From positions 1-37,967 of the forward strand of contig NZ_JAMZNK010000050.1 of NCBI RefSeq assembly GCF_027980145.1: 37,967 bases of DNA. Direction: 5' to 3'. A program made the position numbers and the translations under genes. Of the stretch, positions 8,163-16,150 are shown in pieces. The notes under the pieces are model-generated. The model searched no databases. It saw only the letters and a program-made list of their open reading frames with translations, and was not told where the DNA came from. Each line of letters begins with the position of its first letter. The stretch's first letter is position 1. This stretch comes from Flavobacterium azizsancarii (lineage in GTDB: Bacteria > Bacteroidota > Bacteroidia > Flavobacteriales > Flavobacteriaceae).

Positions 8163-8768
8163 ATGAATTTTTTCAAAAAAATATTTGGTTCTAGCGATGC
8201 TTCATCTGATGAAGAGAATGAAAGCCAGTATGGAGGAAATCATACTCCTGATAATCATTTGTCTATCGACGAAAGATTCATTTTTAATTTCAAAAAAAAT
8301 GGCGGTAAATTTCTATATTGTGAGAACAAACAAGAAGTTGCTGAGCAATTTGAAAATATACTGGAAGAAAATGACTGGTTCGAAAGTGAAGTTTTATGCT
8401 ACGAGCCCGGACTATTTCATTTATTAGCAGAGAACAAGTTAATTTATATTTCTCCTAAAAACCCTAAGTTTTTACTGGCTACCTGCGAGAATTTAATTGC
8501 CGAGGAGGGTTCTATTTTATTTTCATCAAAACAGATCAGACAGGACAAGCCAAACGAATTACCCGCAAACATTGTGATAATTGCAACAACAAGTCAATTG
8601 CAATTAATAAAAAGTGACGGTTTAAGCGCTATCAAAAGAAAATACGAAAGGGATTACCCTACTAATATCACCACCATAAAATATTTCGAAAAAGCAAAAG
8701 AAGAAGATTTTACACAATACGGAAGTGTTGCCAAGAATTTATATTTATTGCTCTTAGAAGACCTTTAA
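8163..8768 (+). CDS. LUD domain (LutC/YkgG-like) protein
   Basis: This 201-residue soluble protein resembles the LUD (LutC/YkgG) domain, whose best-known members take part in lactate utilisation with LutA and LutB. No lutA or lutB lies next to it, so that role is not supported here. Residues 1-35 are a charged, probably disordered tail. The domain follows from about residue 36, with KFLYCENKQEVAEQFENIL, a central ATCENLIAEEGSILFSS block and PANIVIIATTSQLQLI. It starts a compact operon and its stop codon lies one base before the cdsA start. A link to phospholipid synthesis is inferred from position only. Confidence 0.7.
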   Translation: MNFFKKIFGSSDASSDEENESQYGGNHTPDNHLSIDERFIFNFKKNGGKFLYCENKQEVAEQFENILEENDWFESEVLCYEPGLFHLLAENKLIYISPKNPKFLLATCENLIAEEGSILFSSKQIRQDKPNELPANIVIIATTSQLQLIKSDGLSAIKRKYERDYPTNITTIKYFEKAKEEDFTQYGSVAKNLYLLLLEDL

Positions 8769-8769
8769 G

Positions 8770-9657
8770 ATGAATGAAACACTCAAGAGAACCATTTCTG
8801 GTGCTGTTTATATCGCTTTATTACTAACTTCGATTTTGTTTTCTACCGAAAGCTTTATTATTCTTTTTGGTATCTTCCTTGTCATTGCTACATATGAGTT
8901 CTGCAACTTAGTAGGTCTTAACAAAGTCTTTTCTATCTTATTCGTTTCTGTTTTTTACTCGACTGTAGCTTTAATTAGCTTTTATAGAAACGAAACCGAA
9001 AATTACATCAATAAACTTTTAAAAGAGAATATCGTATTTACGATCGATACAGATCGTTTATTTACCGTATTGCTTGTAATTACTCTAATTGTATCTGTAA
9101 AATGTATTGTCTTTTTATTTGACGATACTCAAACGATAAGCAAGATATCCAAATACATTTATTTAATTGGATACATCATGTTACCTTTTCTTTTTATTAC
9201 CAAGATTTCTTTTGGAATAAAAGATTACAATCCAAAAATTGTCATTGGCTTATTTGTTTTGATCTGGACTAATGATACTTTTGCTTACTTAGTTGGAAAA
9301 TCTATTGGAAAACATAAATTATTCGAACGCATTTCTCCTAAAAAAACGATAGAAGGATTTCTTGGCGGAGTAGTTTTTGCTGCTTTTGCCGGATTTTTAA
9401 TTTCTAAGTTATACATTCAACCTACTCCTGATTTTAGCAGTAAATCGATCTTAATTTGGACTATAATTGCTTTAATTGTAAGCATTTTTGGAACCATAGG
9501 AGATTTAATCGAATCAAAGTTTAAAAGAGTAGCAGGCGTAAAAGATAGCGGTGCTATCATGCCAGGCCACGGAGGTGTATTAGATCGACTAGATAGTGTT
9601 ATATTTGTAGCACCAATTATATTTTTATTTTATCAAATTTTATATTATGTTTCATAA
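8770..9657 (+). CDS. cdsA: Phosphatidate cytidylyltransferase
   Basis: CdsA makes CDP-diacylglycerol from phosphatidic acid and CTP in the inner membrane. The 295-residue protein is almost wholly hydrophobic with about eight membrane segments. The family signature lies at about 250-276: KFKRVAGVKDSGAIMPGHGG, then VLDRLDS, which contains the metal- and CTP-binding Asp residues. An upstream SPKKTIEGFLGG motif is also typical. It starts one base after the LUD stop and overlaps psd by 11 bp, so translation of the three genes is likely coupled. Confidence 0.96.
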   Translation: MNETLKRTISGAVYIALLLTSILFSTESFIILFGIFLVIATYEFCNLVGLNKVFSILFVSVFYSTVALISFYRNETENYINKLLKENIVFTIDTDRLFTVLLVITLIVSVKCIVFLFDDTQTISKISKYIYLIGYIMLPFLFITKISFGIKDYNPKIVIGLFVLIWTNDTFAYLVGKSIGKHKLFERISPKKTIEGFLGGVVFAAFAGFLISKLYIQPTPDFSSKSILIWTIIALIVSIFGTIGDLIESKFKRVAGVKDSGAIMPGHGGVLDRLDSVIFVAPIIFLFYQILYYVS

Positions 9658-10300
9658 AGAGGGAGGCCCATCCATTTTATTAGGTACTGCATTTGCAGTA
9701 GCTGTACTTTTAATTGCTGACAAATTCATTGATATTGCCTGGCTAAGAATGCTTGTTCAAATTGCCGGTGTACTAGTTTTGATCATTATCCTGCAATTTT
9801 TCAGAAACCCTAAAAGAATTGCTATTAGAAATAGCGATCAGATTCTTGCTCCGGTAGATGGTAAAGTTGTAGTTATTGAAGAAGTTTACGAAGGTGAATT
9901 TTTTAAAGACAAACGTATACAGGTTTCTATTTTTATGTCACCAATAAACGTACACGTAACACGTTACGCAATGGACGGAATTATAAAATTCAGTAAATAT
10001 CACCCAGGGAAATTTCTGGTTGCATGGCATCCAAAAGCGAGTGAAGAAAATGAAAGAACAACGGTTGTAATCGAAAACGAAACTTTTGGACAAATACTTT
10101 ACAGACAAATTGCCGGTGCTCTTGCAAGAAGAATTGTAAACTATGCTCAGGAAGGTATGCAAGTCGTACAAGGAACAGATGCTGGTTTTATAAAATTTGG
10201 TTCAAGAGTAGATTTATTCCTACCTTTAGGTACTCCAATCAATGTAGTATTAAACCAAAAAGCAATTGGCGGTAAAACTGTTATTGCTACAAAAGCTTAA
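9647..10300 (+). CDS. psd: Phosphatidylserine decarboxylase proenzyme
   Basis: This enzyme converts phosphatidylserine to phosphatidylethanolamine. The 217-residue length is that of the short (type II-like) Psd forms. The N-terminal 50 residues hold two hydrophobic segments that anchor it. The catalytic domain begins near ILAPVDGKVV (66-75) and includes SIFMSPINVHVTR (94-106). Autocleavage is expected at Gly185-Ser186 in FIKFGSRVDLFLP, where the Ser becomes the pyruvoyl cofactor. The local motif is FGS rather than the LGST of long Psd, as usual for short forms. It overlaps cdsA by 11 bp and the next gene by one base (TAATG). Confidence 0.93.
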   Translation: MFHKEGGPSILLGTAFAVAVLLIADKFIDIAWLRMLVQIAGVLVLIIILQFFRNPKRIAIRNSDQILAPVDGKVVVIEEVYEGEFFKDKRIQVSIFMSPINVHVTRYAMDGIIKFSKYHPGKFLVAWHPKASEENERTTVVIENETFGQILYRQIAGALARRIVNYAQEGMQVVQGTDAGFIKFGSRVDLFLPLGTPINVVLNQKAIGGKTVIATKA

Positions 10301-10569
10301 TGATCGAAAAAGATTTAGATACTCGTTTTTCAGAGGCAGTAGAAATTGCTTTAAAAATGACTCAGGCCTCACTGCCACAAGATGTGCAGTTGCGCCTTTA
10401 TGCATATTACAAACAGGCAACTTTTGGAACTGCTGTCTATAATCAATCTGAAAATTTTGATTTAAGAGATGCTTTCAAAACAAATGCCTGGATGCAAATA
10501 AGTCATATATCAATCGACGAGGCAAAAGAAAGTTATATTGATATCATTAATTCACTAACATTAAAATAA
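10300..10569 (+). CDS. Acyl-CoA-binding protein
   Basis: This is an 89-residue four-helix acyl-CoA-binding protein. The LRLYAYYKQATFG segment (about 31-43) carries the Tyr and Lys that contact the CoA and acyl parts in eukaryotic ACBPs. FKTNAWMQISHISIDEAKESYI (about 59-80) matches the KW-x-AW...S-x-EEA...YI motif, although the usual G-D after KQAT is changed to G-T. It overlaps psd by one base (TAATG). A small acyl-CoA carrier in an operon with cdsA and psd fits delivery or buffering of acyl-CoA for phospholipid synthesis, which is inferred. Confidence 0.88.
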   Translation: MIEKDLDTRFSEAVEIALKMTQASLPQDVQLRLYAYYKQATFGTAVYNQSENFDLRDAFKTNAWMQISHISIDEAKESYIDIINSLTLK

Positions 10570-10577
10570 ATAACATT

Positions 10578-11360
10578 ATGAAGAAAAACATTGTTTATTT
10601 CAGCATATCAGCTTCATTATTTCTATTATTTTCTTGTAATGATAAAAATAAGCTAACCGAAGTTGTAGAAGTTCCTTTACCTACTAAAGAAGAGAAGATA
10701 ACAATAGGATCTCCGGATGATGTAAAAGCTGATCCCGGTTCTTTTGAGATGACAAAATTGCCTTTTTCGTATGATGCCTTGGCTCCTGCAATAAGAACTC
10801 TTACTTTAGAAACACATTATTCTAAACATTATTTAACGTACACGAATAATTTTAATAAGGAAATTCTAAATACTGAATTTGAGAATTTACCAATTGAAGA
10901 TATCCTGAAAAAAATGGATCTTAACAATGCTAAACTTCGTCAAAACGCAGGAGGATATTACAATCACACTTTATATTTTAATATTTTATCTCCTAAGGAA
11001 CAAACACCCAAAGATACTTTGGCAGGTTCTATTAATAAAGAATTTGGTTCTTTTGCTAATTTAACCACTCAATTTAAAGGTCAGTCTACAAAACAATTTG
11101 GCTCTGGCTGGGTTTGGCTGGTAGTTGACAGAGCAGGAAAACTACAAGTAACAACTACTGAAAATCAGGATAATCCTTTAATGAAAAATGCCCTGATTCC
11201 CGGAACACCAATTTTAGGAATCGATTTATGGGAACACGCTTATTATCTGGATTACCAGAACAGAAAAGGAAACTATATTGATGCATTTTACGAACACATC
11301 AATTGGAACAAAGTAAATGAAAACTACATAGAGGCTTTGAAAAAAGTCAAAAAAGTATAA
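10578..11360 (+). CDS. Fe/Mn superoxide dismutase, lipoprotein
   Basis: This 260-residue superoxide dismutase has all four metal ligands: His80 (LETHYSKHY), His130 (GYYNHTLYF), Asp216 and His220 (DLWEHAYYLDYQN). The substrate-entry motifs (QFGSGWVWLV) are also intact. Unlike cytosolic SODs, it begins with a lipoprotein signal peptide ending in the lipobox LFSC (Cys20). A linker of about 35 residues precedes the catalytic domain at about 58. It is therefore expected on the periplasmic or outer surface side. Whether Fe or Mn is bound cannot be read reliably. It lies 8 bp after the ACBP gene and is followed by a strong terminator. Confidence 0.93.
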   Translation: MKKNIVYFSISASLFLLFSCNDKNKLTEVVEVPLPTKEEKITIGSPDDVKADPGSFEMTKLPFSYDALAPAIRTLTLETHYSKHYLTYTNNFNKEILNTEFENLPIEDILKKMDLNNAKLRQNAGGYYNHTLYFNILSPKEQTPKDTLAGSINKEFGSFANLTTQFKGQSTKQFGSGWVWLVVDRAGKLQVTTTENQDNPLMKNALIPGTPILGIDLWEHAYYLDYQNRKGNYIDAFYEHINWNKVNENYIEALKKVKKV

Positions 11361-11366
11361 TAAAAG

Positions 11367-11400
11367 AAAAGCCGATACAATTTAAGTATCGGCTTTTTTT
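11367..11400 (+). terminator. Terminator after the SOD gene
   Basis: AAAAGCCGATAC and GTATCGGCTTTT form a perfect 12-bp stem around a 7-nt loop, with seven T at the end. It lies 6 bp after the SOD stop and closes the cdsA-psd-ACBP-SOD run. Confidence 0.93.
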
Positions 11401-11584
11401 GCTTTATATTTTATCGTTCTCCATCTGCAATATCCCTTGTGAAATTAATAAAACCTTCATTTTTATTTCATATTTTCTTTCATAACTAACTGCTAATATC
11501 AAAATAAATGCGTTCTCTTTTTTTATTAAATCAAAAAAATAACTCATAAAAATCACTTATTATCAATCTGCTTTTCCATACCTT

Positions 11585-11647
11585 ACAGCTTATATAATAA
11601 CATTTTTCATTTATATTCCGGATATAAATCATCTCTAAATAAGCTGT
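11585..11647. promoter_or_regulatory. Nested palindromes upstream of the HTCS gene
   Basis: The 314-bp gap before the regulator gene has no ORF. Beyond the SOD terminator it holds two nested palindromes. ACAGCTTAT (11585-11593) and its complement ATAAGCTGT (11639-11647) form the outer pair. ATTTATAT-TCCGG-ATATAAAT (11609-11629) lies almost at their centre. They end 27 bp before the start codon, a suitable place for autoregulation or an RNA fold. The remainder of the gap is AT-rich with nothing else evident. Confidence 0.4.
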
Positions 11648-11674
11648 GTTACGTAATTCAGAATAAAATGACAT

Positions 11675-14600
11675 ATGTTGTTAAACGATACCTATAATCC
11701 TGTTAATTTAAAAATTATTAAAAGAATTATCGCATTGAAAATTAATACCACATTTTGTTGCTTTATATTTATAACTCTACTGCTTGCTTGCAATAAAGAG
11801 AAAAATATTGCTATTAATGCTACAACGATTAGTCAGTTTGACAAAACGGAACAATCAAAAATTAACAATCCTGATTTTAAATCGATTTGGTCTCCTTCTA
11901 AATCATTGGATTTAAAATATTCATTCGAACAATTAGACAATACCAAAGGCTTATCGAACAGTTCTATAAATACTATATTTCAGGATTCTCAAAACTTACT
12001 ATGGATAGGAACATGGGACGGCCTAAATCGATATGATGGAAATAGTTTCAAAATTTTCAGACCTGAATTAAATAATAAAAACAGTTTAACCAATCAGGTC
12101 ATCCTTAAAATTGACGAGGATAGTACAGGTCAGATCTGGATATTGACCATACATGGTATTAACCGTTATGACAAAAAAACCGGCGTTTTCCAGCATTATT
12201 ACTTTTCGAGAGAAAATATACCTCCATTGTCTGAATCGGAGTTTAATATGGCCCTGGATGCTTCAAAAAAAGTATTTTGCGCAGTAAAAGACTGGGGAGT
12301 TGGTTACTTTGATGGCAATCAATTTCAATTACTAAATACCGAAAAAATTTCAAAGAAAGCGGTAAAAAGAATGGAGTTCACAATAAACGGTGAATTACTT
12401 ATTTTGTTTGAAGATAATAAGCTTTACTCCTTATCTCTTGCTAACAACCAAAACGGCAAACTATCTATTTCTAAAATAATATTAATTTCAGAGAATATTC
12501 GAACATTTGGAATAGTCTCAAAAGAAAAGATATGCACGATATCAGTAACAGGAAATAGCAATCTATATTCTTTTGCAAACCACGAGAACACGTTACTTCT
12601 AAAAAAAGACATTGAGAATAGTATAGGAAATATTCCGGAAGGACTTGTCATTTCCAGTAAAACAGGACACTTTATTATTAATACTAATGGTGATATAATT
12701 AATCATGATTGGCTGAAATATTTAAACAATCAAAAAACTACAACTATAATTAGAGGAAATGAAAATATCCTTTGGGCTGGAACAGACGGGGACGGAATTA
12801 TTAAAATGTATCCGCTGAAGAAATCATTTAACCTCATCTCTAAATCTCAGGTTCCGGAATTAGATGGTGCCATAGTAAGGACATTTCTAGAAGTAGAAGA
12901 AAACTCTTTTTTGGTGGGCACAAAAGGCAAAGGCTTGTTCCTGTTTTCCTCTAACTTTTATCTTCATCCCGAAAAACCTTTACAATACAAAAATTTTAAT
13001 GAGAATAACAGCGCGATTAATAATGCTGTATTCTCTTTATGCAAAGGAAAAAATAACTTAATTTTTATTGGTACTGATGGTGAAGGCATTGCTGTTTTTG
13101 ATCTGAAAAAATCAAGATTAATTAATTGGGCAGCTATTCTAGGTCATACAGATGCTGCTTACTTTAAATCTGTTTATTCTATATATCAGGATGAAGATGG
13201 ATTTATATGGCTTGGAACCAATGGACATGGGATTATTCGCTGCAAAATTGAACGCTCCGGAGAAAAACTGGTGATAACAGATTTTAAGAAATATCTGGCT
13301 GATAGCAGTAAAAAAAATGCTTTGAGCAGTAATATTGTTTTTTCTATAATTCCAAAAAATAAAAATCAACTCTGGATTGGAACCCGATTGGGAGGCTTAA
13401 ATTTATTCGACAAAAAAACGGAACGCTTTATTATTTATAAAAATGATGCAAATGATTCAACAAGTTTATCCAATAATGATATCCTTTGTTTGCAAAACGA
13501 TGCTAAAAACAGACTTTGGATTGGTACCAGCTTTGGCCTTAATTTATTAGAACATATAAAAAATGATGGAACGGCGGTATTCAAAAACTTCACCGTGGCA
13601 GATGGACTTCCTAATAATACAATTCACGGAATTGTTTCTGATAAGAAAAACAACCTTTGGCTAAGTACTAATTTTGGTTTATCAAACTTCAATCCTAACG
13701 AATTAAAATTCACGAATTACACCAGAAATGAAGGACTGCAGAACAATGAATTTGCGGATGGAGCTTTTTATCAGGATTTAAAATCTGAATTTATCTTTAT
13801 GGGAGGGATAAAAGGATTTAATTATTTTTTACCTCAAAAAATAAAAGAATCTACGATTATTCCTGATCTTTTTATTGATAAAATTAGCGGGCAAAATCAA
13901 CCAATACCCTATTATCAGGGATTGGTAATCACTCCGGACTCAGAGAGCCATCCTTCGATTGTTTTAAATCATAATCAGAATTTTTTTGATATTGAGTTAA
14001 CGGCTTTAACGTATATCAATACAGAAAAATGCCAATATGCTTATCAATTAACCAATTTTGATAAAAGCTGGAATACGATCAATAACCGTAGGATTATTTC
14101 ATTTACCAATGTACCTAAAGGCGACTATTCTTTATGGATAAAATGGTCTAATAGTGATGGGGTCTGGAGTAAACCGGTTCATGCCATTGATATTCAGGTT
14201 AAGCCCATATTCTGGCAATCCAATCTTGCTATTGTAATCTACTCGTTGTTGTTTTTGGCTTTTGCATTATTTGTGCTTAGTTACTATAAAAAACGCCAAT
14301 CACTGACTCAAAATATCCTTTTTAGACAAAGAGAGAAGGAACTCCATGAAAACAGGCTTACTTTTTTTACAGATATTGCCCATGAGTTTCAAACCCCTCT
14401 GACTCTTATTGTGGGACCTATACAAAAACTCTCTGAAACAACAAACCTCAACGAAAAAAATCAGAAGTTCATACAAATGATTCAACGGAACTCTTCGAGG
14501 TTACTATTTCTAACGCAACAATTACTTGAATTTAGAAAAGCTGAATACAATTATCTGGAAGTAACAGTGAAAAAATTTGATCTGGTAAATCTGGTTGAAC

Positions 14601-15949
14601 AAATTGCTGAACTATTTGATGAATGGGCATTAGAAAAAAATATTACATATAATCTTGACATCCCTCCTACTTTATCCGGATGGTTCGATAAGGATAAAAT
14701 TGAAAAAATAGTATTCAATCTGATGTCAAATGCTTTTAAATACACTCCTGTAAATGGAAAAATAGACCTTAAATTTTATATTCAGGACAAAGATTCTAAA
14801 AAATTAAATATTACAATTACTAATACCGGAAAAGGAATTCCAAAAGAAGAACTCGACTCTTTGTTCAATCAGTTTTTCCTGGCCGATTCCAGTAAAGAAG
14901 CAGATAACAATATGTTTAGAACCGGTATTGGTCTGGCCTATGTAAAAAAATTGGTCACTGTATTAAGGGGGGAAATACAGGTTTCAAGTATTTTGAATAA
15001 AGAAACAATCTTTACTATTATCTTGCCAAGCAACAAAGAAACTTTTAATGAAAAAGAATTAGATACTGCTATCAGTCCAATTTTGATTTCTCATCATTTA
15101 CAAAATATCCTTCAAGAGAATCCAATTAAATCTGACAAAACTCCCAATAAAATTTCATCTCTCGAAGAGCTTGCTGACGATCGCAAAGTAATATTAATCG
15201 TTGAGGATGAAAAAGACATCCATATGCTCCTTAACGAATTGTTAAGCGAGAAGTATAAACTTATTATAGCTTATAATGGCCATGAAGCAATAAAGATCAT
15301 TGAAGACATAGTTCCTGACATCATTATCAGCGATGTAATGATGCCTTTTATGGATGGTGTGGAATTTTGCAAGAAAATAAAAACAAATCTTAAAACCTGT
15401 CATATTCCTTTTATTATGCTTACCGCAAAGGATTCTGTTATTCATAGAATTGAAGGAATAGAAAGCGGAGCCAATTCATATATTCCAAAACCATTTTACC
15501 CTGATCATTTACTTATAAGAATACAAAAGTTACTGGAAGAAAAAGAATTGATTTCAAGGTATTTTAAGCAAGATACACTTACCGAAAATTTATCTGCTCT
15601 GCCTATCAACAATGAAGAAAAAGATTTCATCAAAAAAGTAATTGAACTTATTCGCAACAATATCGATAATGAAAACCTTCAGAGTTCATTCATCGAAAAG
15701 GAATTAGGTATCAGTAACTCACAATTATATCGAAAAACCAAGCAGCTTTTTGGTTTTACACCCGGTGATTTAATTCGAACCATTCGGTTAAAATATGCTG
15801 CAGAATTGTTAAGAAAAAATAAACTAACAGTTTCGGAAATTTGTTATCAATCCGGTTTTAATAACCGTTCTTATTTTTATCGTGAGTTTAAAAAATTATA
15901 CGATTCAACTCCCAAAAATTATCAGCTCAAATATAAATCAAAGGGCTAA
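11675..15949 (+). CDS. Hybrid two-component system sensor/regulator (HTCS)
   Basis: This 1424-residue single-protein signalling system of PULs contains the whole relay. An N-terminal signal-like segment is followed by a long region of two-component regulator propeller repeats (about 75-760, with recurring IWIGT-x-x-GL-x-x-Y/F units), which in homologues sense glycan fragments in the periplasm. A Y_Y_Y-type beta domain and a membrane segment (about 846-868) come next. A histidine kinase follows (His903 in AHEFQTP, ATP-binding N box NLMSNAFKYTP near 1014), then a receiver domain with Asp1220 (ISDVMMP) and an AraC-type DNA-binding domain (about 1320-1420). It is divergent from no gene and lies directly upstream of susC, which it probably activates. 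A lipobox-like LLLAC with Cys39 is unusual for this class. Confidence 0.95.
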   Translation: MLLNDTYNPVNLKIIKRIIALKINTTFCCFIFITLLLACNKEKNIAINATTISQFDKTEQSKINNPDFKSIWSPSKSLDLKYSFEQLDNTKGLSNSSINTIFQDSQNLLWIGTWDGLNRYDGNSFKIFRPELNNKNSLTNQVILKIDEDSTGQIWILTIHGINRYDKKTGVFQHYYFSRENIPPLSESEFNMALDASKKVFCAVKDWGVGYFDGNQFQLLNTEKISKKAVKRMEFTINGELLILFEDNKLYSLSLANNQNGKLSISKIILISENIRTFGIVSKEKICTISVTGNSNLYSFANHENTLLLKKDIENSIGNIPEGLVISSKTGHFIINTNGDIINHDWLKYLNNQKTTTIIRGNENILWAGTDGDGIIKMYPLKKSFNLISKSQVPELDGAIVRTFLEVEENSFLVGTKGKGLFLFSSNFYLHPEKPLQYKNFNENNSAINNAVFSLCKGKNNLIFIGTDGEGIAVFDLKKSRLINWAAILGHTDAAYFKSVYSIYQDEDGFIWLGTNGHGIIRCKIERSGEKLVITDFKKYLADSSKKNALSSNIVFSIIPKNKNQLWIGTRLGGLNLFDKKTERFIIYKNDANDSTSLSNNDILCLQNDAKNRLWIGTSFGLNLLEHIKNDGTAVFKNFTVADGLPNNTIHGIVSDKKNNLWLSTNFGLSNFNPNELKFTNYTRNEGLQNNEFADGAFYQDLKSEFIFMGGIKGFNYFLPQKIKESTIIPDLFIDKISGQNQPIPYYQGLVITPDSESHPSIVLNHNQNFFDIELTALTYINTEKCQYAYQLTNFDKSWNTINNRRIISFTNVPKGDYSLWIKWSNSDGVWSKPVHAIDIQVKPIFWQSNLAIVIYSLLFLAFALFVLSYYKKRQSLTQNILFRQREKELHENRLTFFTDIAHEFQTPLTLIVGPIQKLSETTNLNEKNQKFIQMIQRNSSRLLFLTQQLLEFRKAEYNYLEVTVKKFDLVNLVEQIAELFDEWALEKNITYNLDIPPTLSGWFDKDKIEKIVFNLMSNAFKYTPVNGKIDLKFYIQDKDSKKLNITITNTGKGIPKEELDSLFNQFFLADSSKEADNNMFRTGIGLAYVKKLVTVLRGEIQVSSILNKETIFTIILPSNKETFNEKELDTAISPILISHHLQNILQENPIKSDKTPNKISSLEELADDRKVILIVEDEKDIHMLLNELLSEKYKLIIAYNGHEAIKIIEDIVPDIIISDVMMPFMDGVEFCKKIKTNLKTCHIPFIMLTAKDSVIHRIEGIESGANSYIPKPFYPDHLLIRIQKLLEEKELISRYFKQDTLTENLSALPINNEEKDFIKKVIELIRNNIDNENLQSSFIEKELGISNSQLYRKTKQLFGFTPGDLIRTIRLKYAAELLRKNKLTVSEICYQSGFNNRSYFYREFKKLYDSTPKNYQLKYKSKG

Positions 15950-15986
15950 AAAGACTTAATCACTTGATTAACAAGCAAAAATAAAC

Positions 15987-16016
15987 AGTGTACACTTTTG
16001 AAGAAATAGTGTACAC
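15987..16016. promoter_or_regulatory. Candidate HTCS operator: AGTGTACAC direct repeats
   Basis: Two identical 9-mers AGTGTACAC start at 15987 and 16008, exactly 21 bp apart, that is two helical turns. This is the spacing of AraC-family half-sites in direct repeat, and the HTCS ends in an AraC-type domain. The pair lies about 135-165 bp upstream of susC. Because GTGTACAC is self-complementary and T-rich sequence follows, the same bases could instead form the stem of a terminator for the HTCS gene. Both readings remain open. Confidence 0.45.
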
Positions 16017-16036
16017 CATTTTTCCTATGCACTAAC

Positions 16037-16073
16037 TAATTTTATAAACGATAACTAATTCAAACGTTATCGT
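16037..16073 (+). promoter_or_regulatory. Candidate susC promoter box and palindrome
   Basis: TAATTTTA at 16037-16044 matches seven of eight positions of TAnnTTTG and has no TTTG at the usual upstream distance, as expected of an activator-dependent promoter. Just downstream, ACGATAAC (16048-16055) and GTTATCGT (16066-16073) form a perfect inverted repeat with a 10-nt spacer. It lies where a repressor or a 5' leader hairpin would act. Confidence 0.35.
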
Positions 16074-16150
16074 AAAACTATCAAACATGACAAACCTTAA
16101 AAAACCATGAAAAAAAACAATCAGATTACTAACTTTATTAACACTCCTTT

